This document shows, piece by piece, positions 43,664 through 52,334 of a stretch of DNA of 64,000 nucleotides. The notes beneath the pieces were generated by a model. The model did no database searches. It saw only the letters and a program-made list of their open reading frames with translations, and had not been told where the DNA came from. The translations under genes and the position numbers were made by a program. The first letter of the stretch is position 1. Each line of letters starts with the position of its first letter. The DNA comes from an uncultured Oscillospiraceae bacterium (GTDB lineage: Bacteria > Bacillota > Clostridia > Oscillospirales > Oscillospiraceae): positions 1-64,000 of the forward strand of contig CAJUKT010000042.1 of the NCBI GenBank assembly GCA_910587255.1, written 5' to 3'.

Positions 43664-43907
43664 GCTATGAAGGAGTCAAGCCTAAAACCGCGCGTACCAG
43701 AGAGAGGGGAGAGTGGAAGCCCTCACGCACAGCGGATGGGCGGGCCGCTCCTGAGCGCTCCCGGGATGACCGGGACGTTTGCCCGCGTTAGGGGCGCATT
43801 TGAGTGTCCTTGCCATGAGGAAATCAGGGTGGTACCGTGGAGCAGCAAGCGCGCCGTGAACAGGCGCAGCAGCTTCACCCCTGAGCTTTGGCAGGGATTT
43901 TTTATTG
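43664..43907 (+). promoter_or_regulatory. T-box riboswitch controlling alaS
   Basis: The stem I start GAAGGAGTCAAGCC, the apical CCAGAGAGAGGGG segment and the T-box core AGGGTGGTACCGT (43826-43838) are present. The alanine codons GCC GCT at 43744-43749 are the likely specifier region. A short hairpin CCCTG/CAGGG with six T ends at about 43907. The 270 bp between the terminator and alaS contain no recognised element. Confidence 0.82.
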
Positions 43908-44179
43908 CGGGGGAGGGGTGGAATGCCCCATATTGAAGCTGACGCTCACCCGGGGCGGGTGCCGGTGGGGCGATCACAAAGCGGGGGATGAATTCATCGT
44001 GGGCGGCCTGTGCCTGGGCTCCGGCACGCCTCCTGCCCCTCGCGCTGCTGAACGGGCGGCGCTGGACTGCGGTTCCCAGTGTGCCTCACAGTTTGACCCC
44101 CAATGCCCCGACAAGGGCAGAGCTTGTATCCATAGAGAGCGAATTGATTGATAAAAATACAAAATCGGAGGTAATTCCC

Positions 44180-46867
44180 ATGTACGATCCCAAGCCCTAC
44201 GGCCTGAACGAGCTGCGGGAGATGTTCCTGAAGTTCTTTGAGACCAAAGGCCACCTGCGCCTGCCCAGCTTCTCCCTGATCCCCCAGAACGACGCGTCCC
44301 TGCTCCTTATTAACTCGGGCATGGCCCCCATGAAGCCCTTTTTCACCGGGGAGCAGGAGCCCCCGCGCCACCGGGTAACCACCTGCCAGAAGTGCATCCG
44401 CACCGGCGACATTGAGAACATCGGCCATACCGACCGCCACGGCACCTATTTTGAGATGCTGGGCAATTTCTCCTTTGGCGACTACTTTAAAAAGGAGGCC
44501 ATCCACTGGGCCTGGGAGTTTCTGACCTCCCCGGAGTGGGTGGGGCTGGACCCCAGCCGCCTGTACCCCTCCGTGTTTGCCGGCAATGAGACCACCCCCG
44601 CCGACGACGAGGCGTTCCGCATCTGGAACGAGGAGATCGGCATCGCCCCCGAGCGCATCTTCAAGTTCGGCAAGGAGGATAACTTCTGGGAGCACGGCTC
44701 CGGCCCCTGCGGCCCCTGCTCCGAAATCTACTATGACCGCGGCGAGAAGTACGGCTGCGGCAGGCCCGGGTGCACCGTGGGCTGTGAGTGCGACCGCTAT
44801 ATCGAGGTTTGGAACGTGGTGTTTTCCCAGTTCGACAACGACGGGAACAACCACTACACCGAGCTGAAGCAGAAGAACATCGACACCGGCATGGGGCTGG
44901 AGCGGCTGGCCTGCGTGTGCCAGGGGGTGGGATCCCTGTTCGATGTGGACACGGTGATGAACATCACCAACAAGGTGTCCGAGATCACCCAGGCCCACTA
45001 CGGCGAGAGCCGGGAGAAGGACGTGTCCCTCCGGGTGATTACCGACCATATCCGCTCCGCCGTGTTTATGATCTGCGACGGCGTGCTGCCCTCCAACGAG
45101 GGCCGGGGCTATGTGCTGCGCCGCCTGCTGCGCCGGGCCGCCCGCCACGGCAAGCTGCTGGGGGTCAACGAGCCCTTCCTCTACCTGGTGTGCGGCACCG
45201 TCATCCACGAGAACGAGGGCCACTACCCCGAGCTGCGGGAGCGGCAGGACTATATCACCAAGGTGATCCGGGTGGAGGAGGAGAACTTCGCCAAGACCAT
45301 CGACGGCGGCATCAAAATTTTCAACGAGATGCTCTCGGGCCACAAGGAGAAGGGGGACAAGACCTTCTCCGGCGCGGACGCCTTTAAGCTGTACGACACC
45401 TACGGTTTCCCCATTGACCTGACCCTGGAGATGGTGCAGGAGCAGGGGATGGATCTGGACGAGGCGGAGTTCAAGCAGCTCATGGAGGAGCAGCGCCGGC
45501 GGGCCCGCAAGGCCCGGGAGGCCCTGGGCGACCTGGGATGGGCCGGGGTGGAGTTTGGCAAGGACGTGCCCGAGACGGAGTTCATCGGCTATGACAGCGC
45601 CAACATGGTCAAGGCGGTCGCCGGCGTGAAAGTAGTGGCCCTGGTGGTGGAAAACGAGCTGGCCGAGGAACTGATGCCCGGCGTGGAGGGCATTGTGGTA
45701 CTGGACAAGACCCCCTTCTACGCCGAGATGGGCGGCCAGGTGGCCGACCACGGCGTGATCTTCGCCGATAAGGTTGGCTTCGAGGTCACCGACGTACAGA
45801 AGAACAAGGGCGGCAAATATATGCACTACGGCAAGGTCACCGAGGGCGTGCTCAAGGTGGGGGATACCGTGTGCGCCCAGATCGACGGGGAGCGCCGCAA
45901 GGCCGTGGCCCGGGCCCACACCGCCACCCACCTGCTGGACAAGGCATTACGGGAGGTGCTGGGGGACCACGTCCACCAGGCCGGCTCCCTGGTGGAGCCC
46001 GACCGGCTGCGCTTCGACTTCACCCACTTCGAGGCCATGACCCCGGAGCAGGTGGCCGAGGTGGGCCGCGTGGTCAACGAGGCCATCCTGGCGGGCTACG
46101 CCGTCAACACCGAGGTGCTGCCCATCGAGGAGGCCAAGCAGCGCGGGGCCATCGCCCTGTTCGGCGAGAAGTACGGCGACACCGTGCGGGTGGTGGATAT
46201 GGGCGGGGGCTTTTCCGTGGAGTTCTGCGGCGGCACCCACCTGCCCAACACCGCCATGGCGGGGGCCTTCCGCATCAAGAGCGAGTTCTCCGTGGCCTCC
46301 GGCGTGCGCCGCATTGAGGCCACCACCGGCAGGGAGACCCTGGCCTTCTACGGCGAGGTGCAGGAGCGCATCAACCAGGCGGCGGCGGTGTTGAAGGCCA
46401 AGCCCGGCGAGCTGCGGGAGAAGGCCGAGGCCGTCATGGGCGAGATCAAGAGCCTGCACCAGATGGTGGAGAAGTTCAAGGCCAAGGAGGCGGCGGGGGA
46501 GACCGACCGCATCCTGTTCGGTGCCCACGAGGTGGGCGAGCTGAAGGTGCTCACCGCCACCGTGCCCGAGGCGGACGGCGCCCGGCTGCGCCAGATGGGC
46601 GATCTGCTCCGGGAGAAGGACGAGAATGTGGTGGCCGTGCTGGCCAGCGTCAACGACGGCAAGATCACCTTCCTGTGCGCCTGCGGCAAGGGTGCGGTGA
46701 AGAGGGGGATCAAGGCCGGGGATATCATCAAGCAGGTGTGCGCCATCGCGGGCGGCTCCGGCGGCGGAAAGCCGGACAGCGCCATGGGCGGCGGCAAGGA
46801 CGTGCTCATGCTGGACAATGCGCTGGCCATGGTGGACAACGTGGTGGCTATGAAATTAGGCATATAA
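44180..46867 (+). CDS. alaS: Alanine-tRNA ligase
   Basis: Class II synthetase of 895 aa. The catalytic core shows NELREMFLKFFETKGH, NSGMAPMKPFF, TCQKCIRTGDIENIG and TGMGLERL. The editing domain has HTATHLLDKALRE and the zinc residues CGGTH, and the C-terminal oligomerisation domain ends GGSGGGKPDSAMGGGKD. The ATG at 44180 is behind GGAGGTAA. The final five codons (MKLGI) differ from those of a duplicated tail 218 bp downstream (MTLGL). Confidence 0.97.
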   Translation: MYDPKPYGLNELREMFLKFFETKGHLRLPSFSLIPQNDASLLLINSGMAPMKPFFTGEQEPPRHRVTTCQKCIRTGDIENIGHTDRHGTYFEMLGNFSFGDYFKKEAIHWAWEFLTSPEWVGLDPSRLYPSVFAGNETTPADDEAFRIWNEEIGIAPERIFKFGKEDNFWEHGSGPCGPCSEIYYDRGEKYGCGRPGCTVGCECDRYIEVWNVVFSQFDNDGNNHYTELKQKNIDTGMGLERLACVCQGVGSLFDVDTVMNITNKVSEITQAHYGESREKDVSLRVITDHIRSAVFMICDGVLPSNEGRGYVLRRLLRRAARHGKLLGVNEPFLYLVCGTVIHENEGHYPELRERQDYITKVIRVEEENFAKTIDGGIKIFNEMLSGHKEKGDKTFSGADAFKLYDTYGFPIDLTLEMVQEQGMDLDEAEFKQLMEEQRRRARKAREALGDLGWAGVEFGKDVPETEFIGYDSANMVKAVAGVKVVALVVENELAEELMPGVEGIVVLDKTPFYAEMGGQVADHGVIFADKVGFEVTDVQKNKGGKYMHYGKVTEGVLKVGDTVCAQIDGERRKAVARAHTATHLLDKALREVLGDHVHQAGSLVEPDRLRFDFTHFEAMTPEQVAEVGRVVNEAILAGYAVNTEVLPIEEAKQRGAIALFGEKYGDTVRVVDMGGGFSVEFCGGTHLPNTAMAGAFRIKSEFSVASGVRRIEATTGRETLAFYGEVQERINQAAAVLKAKPGELREKAEAVMGEIKSLHQMVEKFKAKEAAGETDRILFGAHEVGELKVLTATVPEADGARLRQMGDLLREKDENVVAVLASVNDGKITFLCACGKGAVKRGIKAGDIIKQVCAIAGGSGGGKPDSAMGGGKDVLMLDNALAMVDNVVAMKLGI
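46789..46853 (+). repeat. alaS 3'-terminal repeat, unit 1 (inside alaS)
   Basis: 65 bp identical to 47007-47071, apart from possible single changes not seen by eye; offset 218 bp. Confidence 0.85.
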
Positions 46868-47006
46868 GCCGCCCAGCGAGCGTAAGCGAGCCGCGCCGCA
46901 AGGCGCATGAATTCGCAGCGAAGCGGAGAATTCGCGCAGGGCGAATTCATTTCGCCCGAGCATTTAAAGTCTAAAGGGGCCCCCACGGGGCCTGCCCCGT
47001 GGGGAA
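46868..47006. repeat. Short palindromic sequence block inserted after alaS
   Basis: Contains several inverted repeats: GAATTCGC/GCGAATTC motifs around 46908-46950 and CCCCACGGGGC/GCCCCGTGGGG at about 46981-47004. No coding capacity. It lies between the two copies of the alaS tail. Confidence 0.6.
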
Positions 47007-47085
47007 CGGCGGCAAGGACGTGCTCATGCTGGACAATGCGCTGGCCATGGTGGACAACGTGGTGGCTATGACGCTGGGACTGTAA
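47007..47085 (+). pseudogene. Duplicated alaS C-terminal fragment
   Basis: In frame this reads GKDVLMLDNALAMVDNVVAMTLGL and stop, the last 24 or so codons of an alanine-tRNA ligase, without any start. The stop TAA (47083-47085) is the left target duplication of a MITE. It is probably the original 3' end of alaS displaced by an insertion or duplication. Confidence 0.8.
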
Positions 47086-47245
47086 GAAGCTGTACCATTA
47101 GCCGAAGTGTGCAGATTTGCGAGGCAAAATCGCCGATGGCGAGGCAAAAAATCGCGGGAATACTTTGTGTGTTTCAAGATTTGTTAACGAAGCCAGCGGT
47201 GATTTTGGCCGCGGGGATGGGTGCTGAGGCTATTGGTACAGCGTC
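47086..47245. mobile_element. MITE family A, 160 bp, copy 6
   Basis: Starts GAAGCTGTACCATTAGCC and ends GGCTATTGGTACAGCGTC, with TAA on both sides (47083-47085 and 47246-47248). More diverged than the other copies. Confidence 0.85.
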
Positions 47246-47281
47246 TAAGGGGTCTGACCCTTTCAAAGAAAAGCGAAAGAA

Positions 47282-47317
47282 CACAACCCCCGGGGCGTCT
47301 GTGCCCCGGGGGTTGTG
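47282..47317 (-). terminator. Terminator of the DUF4352 gene
   Basis: Perfect 15-bp stem CACAACCCCCGGGGC with 47303-47317, followed on the minus strand by TTCTTTC. Confidence 0.75.
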
Positions 47318-47318
47318 C

Positions 47319-47876
47319 TTATTCCACGATAAAAATAATCTTATCCTGTGCCCAAAATGAAGTTTCATATTCCAGCTCAATTATTTCCGCGCCGATAGGG
47401 ACCTCATAGCAGACATAGCCCTCCAATTTTCGCCCAGGTGAGATGGATGAAAAGGACAAGCTGGGCTCACAGCGGAATAAGTAGGAGTCGCAGGCAGCGC
47501 CATCCGCATAGCAATCAAAATAGATACTGCCGCAGGTTTGATCCGTGTTCCCGATGTTTTCGAACACAAAATAAGCGCGGATAAGCCTTGTCCCCTCACG
47601 GGGCTCATACTGATAGTCCTGCCAGTCCGCATCGCACTCCTGATAGGTGATTGAGAGATTCTTTGTATCTACCTTATCACCAGCATGGAAGATATTTGAC
47701 GGCTCTGCCTGCTCCGTTTCCGTGCCGGCGGCATCGGTCTGGGCGGGCGGCTGGGAAGCGGCGGACGGCTTATCATCATTCCCGCCTGCTGCCGAGCCGA
47801 TGGCTCCGACCACAAGGACGGCGATAACCCAGAACCACCATTTTTTGAATATCGGCTTCTTTGGCTTGTCGGACAT
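47319..47876 (-). CDS. DUF4352-like membrane-anchored or secreted protein
   Basis: A 185-aa protein: a short basic start, one membrane helix (about 13-31), a linker rich in Ser, Pro, Gln and Thr, then a beta-rich domain (about 65-185). The pattern DKVDTKNLSITYQ and RLIRAYFVFENIGNTDQ is that of the telokin-like DUF4352 family found on cell surfaces of Firmicutes. Function unknown. The start at 47876 has AGGAGCTTGC upstream. Confidence 0.78.
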   Translation of the reverse strand: MSDKPKKPIFKKWWFWVIAVLVVGAIGSAAGGNDDKPSAASQPPAQTDAAGTETEQAEPSNIFHAGDKVDTKNLSITYQECDADWQDYQYEPREGTRLIRAYFVFENIGNTDQTCGSIYFDCYADGAACDSYLFRCEPSLSFSSISPGRKLEGYVCYEVPIGAEIIELEYETSFWAQDKIIFIVE

Positions 47877-47908
47877 TTTGCAAGCTCCTCTCTTTTTCTG
47901 GTAGGGAC

Positions 47909-47937
47909 AGTATACCATATACACATCATATTTGCAA
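47909..47937 (-). promoter_or_regulatory. Promoter of the DUF4352 gene
   Basis: On the minus strand TTGCAA (47937-47932), 17 bases, TATACT (47914-47909). Confidence 0.7.
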
Positions 47938-48036
47938 GATAAAAATAAGTGTAAATAGTAGTATAATGTTTTGTGCAAATAATTGATGTATAATGCGCAT
48001 CTAAAATGAGGTAATCTAAAGAAAAAGGAGGCCGAT

Positions 48037-48213
48037 ATGTTTCGAGTTGAAAAACCAGAGTACGTCAACAAGACCTTCCGTATGCCGCTGGCATTGGTTC
48101 AAGACCTGGAACGCATCGCCCAGGAGGAGCAGGTATCAATGAACCAGCTTGTGATTCAGTGCTGTAATTACGCGCTGGATCATATGGAGGAAACAGAGCC
48201 CTTGCCGGATTGA
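48037..48213 (+). CDS. Small ribbon-helix-helix-like protein
   Basis: A 58-aa protein with the ATG at 48037 behind AAAGGAGG. The sequence KTFRMPLALVQDLERIAQEEQVSMNQLVIQCCNYAL has the strand-helix-helix pattern of Arc/CopG-type DNA-binding proteins. No toxin gene lies beside it. It is divergent from the DUF4352 gene and could regulate it. This is inference. Confidence 0.65.
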   Translation: MFRVEKPEYVNKTFRMPLALVQDLERIAQEEQVSMNQLVIQCCNYALDHMEETEPLPD

Positions 48214-48227
48214 GATGCAAAATCTTG

Positions 48228-48256
48228 CTGACAAGCAGGCGGATATGTGCTATACT
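48228..48256 (+). promoter_or_regulatory. Promoter of the DUF4250 gene
   Basis: CTGACA at 48228-48233, 17 bases, then TGC and TATACT at 48251-48256 (extended -10). Confidence 0.6.
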
Positions 48257-48288
48257 GCGCATAACGCCACAGGAAAGGAGTGTTTTTT

Positions 48289-48468
48289 ATGCTCCCCCAG
48301 GACCCCTATATTCTGCTCAGCTACGTGAACACCAAGCTCCGGGACGAGTACGCAAGCCTGTCCGCCCTGTGCGGTGGGCTGGATGTGGGCGAGACGGAGC
48401 TGGCGCAGAAGCTGGCCGGGGCGGGGTACGCCTACGACCCCGCCGCCAACCAGTTTAAACCAGTTTGA
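48289..48468 (+). CDS. DUF4250 domain protein
   Basis: A 59-aa protein starting MLPQDPYILLSYVNTKLRDEY, the signature of DUF4250, a small family widespread in Firmicutes with no proven function. The ATG at 48289 is behind AAAGGAG. A HIT-family gene follows 52 bp later and is probably on the same transcript. Confidence 0.85.
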   Translation: MLPQDPYILLSYVNTKLRDEYASLSALCGGLDVGETELAQKLAGAGYAYDPAANQFKPV

Positions 48469-48520
48469 AGCATCACGCGCCGCAAACAGTCAAAGCGTGA
48501 CATGTAAAGGAGGCTTATCC

Positions 48521-48880
48521 ATGTCCGATGTGCTGAACTACGATCCCAACTGCCTGTTCTGCAAAATTGTCAAGGGGGAGATCCCCTCCAACAAGGTGTA
48601 CGAGGATAATTTCTGCTACGCCTTTTATGACATCGACCCCCAGGCTCCCGTCCACTTCCTGGTCATCCCCAAGGCCCACGTGACCTCCTGCGGGGAGATT
48701 ACCAAGTGGAACTCCGACCTGGTGGGCCGCTGCTTTGAGGCCATCGCCAAGGTGGCCCATGAGCTGGGCGTCACCGATTTCCGGGTGGTGTCCAACTGCG
48801 GGGAGCAGGCGGGGCAGTCGGTGCCCCACCTCCACTTCCATGTGCTGGCGGGCCGGGATATGACCTGGCCTCCGGGCTGA
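48521..48880 (+). CDS. HIT-family nucleotide hydrolase (histidine triad)
   Basis: A 119-aa protein beginning CLFCKIVKGEIPSNKVYED with the catalytic triad motif HLHFHVLAG at residues 104-112. Family members hydrolyse adenosine phosphoramidates. Two Cys near the start and two His may bind zinc, as in other bacterial HIT proteins. The ATG at 48521 is behind AAAGGAGG. Confidence 0.94.
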   Translation: MSDVLNYDPNCLFCKIVKGEIPSNKVYEDNFCYAFYDIDPQAPVHFLVIPKAHVTSCGEITKWNSDLVGRCFEAIAKVAHELGVTDFRVVSNCGEQAGQSVPHLHFHVLAGRDMTWPPG

Positions 48881-48911
48881 TTTCGCCGGCGGCGGAGGAC
48901 TTTTGACAGGC

Positions 48912-48946
48912 TGGGCCGTCCCCTTTTAATAGGGGGACGGCCCTTC
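48912..48946 (+). terminator. Intrinsic terminator after the HIT gene
   Basis: GGGCCGTCCCC pairs with GGGGACGGCCC, followed by TTCTTT. Confidence 0.8.
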
Positions 48947-49027
48947 TTTATAAAAAATTTAAAATTCCTTTCGCGTTTCTGCCGGTTGGGGGTGGTATGC
49001 TGTGTGACACGAAAGGAGGCGGCAGAT

Positions 49028-49747
49028 ATGACGAAGCAGACAGCGGCGGGCCGCAAGGGGGCGGCCGCAGCTCCGGCAAGGGAGCTGGCGCGGGAGGCGG
49101 CGGCCAGGCCCCTCACCCCCTACCGGGTGTTCTGGCTGTTCCTCATCGCAGGGGTGGCGGGCGACTTGATTGAGGTGGTGTTCTGGCTTCTCACCCGGGG
49201 AGAGATTATCAGCCGCAGCAGTCTGGTCTATGGGCCGTTCAGCTTGGTTTGGGGTCTGGGGGCGGTGCTGCTCACCCTGGCCTTCCACCGCATGGACGAC
49301 CAGAGCACGGCCCGGATCATATTGGCGGGGACAGTGCTGGGCGGCGTGTACGAGTACATATGCTCCTGGGTGCAGGAGGCGCTGTTCGGGGCGTGCTTCT
49401 GGGATTACCGCCACCTGCCCTTCAACCTGGACGGCCGGGTGAATCTGGTGTTCAGCCTGTTCTGGGGGCTGGCCGCGCTGGTGTGGGTGCGGGCGGCGTA
49501 CCCGGCGCTGTGCCTGCTCATTGACCGGGTGCCCCGGCCCCGGGGCAGACGGATGGTTCGGGCGGCTGCGCTGTTTCTGGCGTGCAGCACGGCGCTGTCC
49601 GCCGCAGCCCTGTGCCGGATGGACCAGCGGCGGAGGGACGTGCCCGCCGCCGGCGTGGTGTCCCGGTTTCTGGACGAGGCATATCCCGACAGCGTTTTGA
49701 AAGAACGCTATCCCAACATGGGGATCTTGGACGAGATCGGCTGGTGA
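49028..49747 (+). CDS. PF06541-like (CmpB family) membrane protein
   Basis: A 239-aa protein with an Ala/Arg-rich start, about six membrane helices and the family segments GDLIEVVFWLL, YGPFSLVWGLGA, YEYICSWVQEALFGACFWDYRHLPFNLDGRVNLVFSLFWG. It is a longer relative of the protein encoded at 24309-24827. Function unproven. The ATG at 49028 is behind AAAGGAGG. Confidence 0.78.
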   Translation: MTKQTAAGRKGAAAAPARELAREAAARPLTPYRVFWLFLIAGVAGDLIEVVFWLLTRGEIISRSSLVYGPFSLVWGLGAVLLTLAFHRMDDQSTARIILAGTVLGGVYEYICSWVQEALFGACFWDYRHLPFNLDGRVNLVFSLFWGLAALVWVRAAYPALCLLIDRVPRPRGRRMVRAAALFLACSTALSAAALCRMDQRRRDVPAAGVVSRFLDEAYPDSVLKERYPNMGILDEIGW

Positions 49748-49751
49748 GCAA

Positions 49752-49785
49752 AGCGCCTCCCCGGGCTGCCGGGGAGGCGCTTTCA
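49752..49785. terminator. Terminator between convergent genes
   Basis: AGCGCCTCCCCGG pairs with CCGGGGAGGCGCT, then TTTC. Usable from both sides. Confidence 0.75.
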
Positions 49786-49793
49786 TGGGGCTT

Positions 49794-51107
49794 CTAACGC
49801 TTGGCCTGGTCGTGGACCAGCCCTCCCGTGGCGGGACCGTCCAGCAGGCTTCCGTCGGCGGCAAACCGGGAGCCATGGCAGGGGCAGTCCCAGCTGTGCT
49901 CCTGGGGGTTATACTTCAGGGCGCAGCCCAGGTGGGGGCACCGGGGCCGGGTGGGGGTGAGCAGGTTCAGTGCGCTCTCCCCGGCGTTGGCGGCCAGCTG
50001 GGGGCGCAGGACGCAGCGGGAGGGGGAAAACGCCTCCCGGCAGGGGCTGTCCCGCCCCAGCGCCAGATCGGTCACCAGGGTTGCCGCGGCCATGGAGGAG
50101 GTCATCCCCCACTTGTTGAAGCCGGTGACGGCGTACAGCCCGGGCAGGCGGGGGGAATACAGGCCGATATAGGGTGCGCCGTCCAGGGACATGCAGTCCT
50201 GGGCGGCCCAGCGGGCCGCGGGGTGGGCGTCCGGGTAGTGGCGGCGGGCGAAGTCCTCCAGCCCGGCCCAGCCGCCCCCCGGCTTGCCGGTGCGGTGGCT
50301 GCCGCCCCCCAGCAGGAGCATGCCGTCATAGCTGCGGAAGGACAGCCCCTTGCCGCTGGCGTCCACATACATCCCGTCCAGCTCCGGCCCGCCCTTCAGC
50401 GCCAGCACGTAAGACCGGCTCTGGTAGAGCTTCAGCCAATAGGCGCCGAATTTGTTCAGAAAAGGGAAGTGGGTGGCCACGACAATATGCTCCGCCTTGA
50501 TGGCGCCATGCTCCGTCACCGCCCGGCCGGTCTCCACCTCCAGTACCCGGGTATGCTCGAAAATGGGCAGCTTCTCCGCGATAGCCGCGGCGAATTTCAA
50601 CGGGTGAAACTGGGCCTGGCGGTCAAAGCGCACCGCGCCCGCCACCGAAAAGGGGAGGGGAAGGTCCTTTGCCAGCGCGGCGGGGCGGCCCAGCCTGTCC
50701 AGGGCGGCCAGCTCCCGCTCCAGAAGCCTGGGGTTGTCCAGGGAATAGACGTAGTTGGGCTTTTCCTCAAAATCGCAGGGAATGTCCTGACAGAGGGTCC
50801 GAATGCGGTCCAGCGCCGCCGCATTGGCATCCAGACAGGCCCGGGCCCGCTCTGCCCCAAACCGTTTGAGCAGCTTGTGGAATACCAGCCCGTGTTGGGT
50901 GGTGAGCTTGGCGGTGGTGTTTTTGGTGACGCCGCCGCAGATCCGTCCGGCCTCCGCCACCACGCACCGCAGCCCGGCCTGTGTCAGCTCATGGGCGCAC
51001 AGCAGCCCCGCCAGCCCACCGCCAATCACCAGGGCGTCGGCGCGGATATCCCGGCGCAGGGGCTCGAATGTCGGAAGCTGGGCGGTTTTTTCCCAGATGG
51101 ATTCCAC
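49794..51107 (-). CDS. FAD-dependent oxidoreductase with C-terminal Rieske domain
   Basis: A 437-aa two-domain protein. A DAO-type FAD domain starts with ALVIGGGLAGLLCAHELTQAG (Rossmann loop at about 26-46). The C-terminal 90 residues form a Rieske-type 2Fe-2S domain with CPHLGC and CPCHGS ligands. The substrate is unknown; the family is linked to amine or glycine-betaine-like oxidation. The GTG at 51107 is behind AGAGGTGAT. Confidence 0.88.
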   Translation of the reverse strand: MESIWEKTAQLPTFEPLRRDIRADALVIGGGLAGLLCAHELTQAGLRCVVAEAGRICGGVTKNTTAKLTTQHGLVFHKLLKRFGAERARACLDANAAALDRIRTLCQDIPCDFEEKPNYVYSLDNPRLLERELAALDRLGRPAALAKDLPLPFSVAGAVRFDRQAQFHPLKFAAAIAEKLPIFEHTRVLEVETGRAVTEHGAIKAEHIVVATHFPFLNKFGAYWLKLYQSRSYVLALKGGPELDGMYVDASGKGLSFRSYDGMLLLGGGSHRTGKPGGGWAGLEDFARRHYPDAHPAARWAAQDCMSLDGAPYIGLYSPRLPGLYAVTGFNKWGMTSSMAAATLVTDLALGRDSPCREAFSPSRCVLRPQLAANAGESALNLLTPTRPRCPHLGCALKYNPQEHSWDCPCHGSRFAADGSLLDGPATGGLVHDQAKR

Positions 51108-51260
51108 AGCGCATCACCTCTTGGGAGGTAGTATGCCTGATTTGGGGGGGAAATATGAGAACAAGCCCAGGCAGCTGCTTATAGAACGGGATCAGAAAAC
51201 AAAGTGGAAAAGCTCCCCGGCCCGATGCAAAAGCAGGCCGGGGAGCTTGATTTTCAGCCG

Positions 51261-52334
51261 TCACTCCACTGGGAAATATCTCCCGCACACATAGACGCTC
51301 TCCACCTGGGCCAGGTCGATGGCCTCGGTGAAGTTCCAAATGTTGATGACCCCATAGCGCTTTTCCGCGTTGTTGGCATAGGTGGCATACCCGGAGGGAT
51401 TCCATTTGCCCTGCTTCTCCCAGTCCAGCTCCGTACCGTCCTTCATCCGCACCCGGATGGGGTTGAAGGTCAGCTCGTCCGGCGTGCCGTGCTCGAAGGC
51501 GGCGGTAAGCCCCAAGGGGGACAGTTCCACCCATTCGGCGTTGAGATAGCCAGCCAGCTCCGAATCCCTGCCGAAGGTGAGCTTGTCTGTGGATTCCACC
51601 GTCAGCGGGATGGTGAGCTGTACGTCGTTCAGCTTGAACTGCGTCACGGGCCGCATCACGGTCAGGCCCGCCTCCCCCTCGCTGCCCCCTACCGTAATGC
51701 CCTCTTCGCCGAGCTCATCCTCCGGGATCGGTTCATACTCGATTTTGGACACGTAATCATGAATGTGCCGGATCTCCAGCTTCGCGTCCTTCGGGTCTCC
51801 GAAATTCTGGCCCCAGCTGGTGAATACCAGCAGGGCGGTCTTGCTCTCCCCGTTATAAACTGCGTATCCGGGGTCAAAGCTGTACGACCAATAGGTGCCG
51901 TCAATATTCAGCCCCTGCTCGTTATCGGTCAGTACATCCACAATTCCCCAGGGCTCCATGTCCGCGCTGAGCCGGTCCCCCTCCAGATCCTTAACCTGGA
52001 CATAGGCCCGGATGGTGGAGCCGTCCGTCAGGGCGGACAGCACCTTGACCTGGAAGCCGTCCATGGTATAGGCCCTGTCCTCCTGCTCTTGGGCATAGGG
52101 GGCAAAGCTCCCGATCAGTTCCCGCAGGGTGGGGGATGCGGCAAACGCTGAGCCTATCAGAAGTGCGCATGCCGCCGCCGCGATCAGCACCCCCTTTGCC
52201 GCGACCGGCCCCCTCTTGGCTGTCTTAGGCGGCAGGCCGTCCAGCGTCCTTTGCAAACGCCCGTCAAATCCTTCCGGCACGATACATTCCTCCTTGTCCG
52301 CCATTGCGCGGAGCATTTTGTCAAACCGTTCCAT
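51261..52334 (-). CDS. Anti-sigma factor-like membrane protein
   Basis: A 357-aa protein: a cytoplasmic N-terminal helix region (1-45), one membrane helix (about 46-68) and an extracellular domain of about 285 residues with beta-rich segments similar to DUF4179-type anti-sigma partners. The ATG at 52334 is behind GGAGGG and overlaps the sigma gene by 14 bp. It probably holds the ECF sigma factor inactive at the membrane. Confidence 0.82.
   Translation of the reverse strand: MERFDKMLRAMADKEECIVPEGFDGRLQRTLDGLPPKTAKRGPVAAKGVLIAAAACALLIGSAFAASPTLRELIGSFAPYAQEQEDRAYTMDGFQVKVLSALTDGSTIRAYVQVKDLEGDRLSADMEPWGIVDVLTDNEQGLNIDGTYWSYSFDPGYAVYNGESKTALLVFTSWGQNFGDPKDAKLEIRHIHDYVSKIEYEPIPEDELGEEGITVGGSEGEAGLTVMRPVTQFKLNDVQLTIPLTVESTDKLTFGRDSELAGYLNAEWVELSPLGLTAAFEHGTPDELTFNPIRVRMKDGTELDWEKQGKWNPSGYATYANNAEKRYGVINIWNFTEAIDLAQVESVYVCGRYFPVE

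Noticed and set aside
43994..45931. Minus-strand frame of 645 codons
   Set aside because: Antisense to alaS, no recognisable domain, no ribosome binding site.
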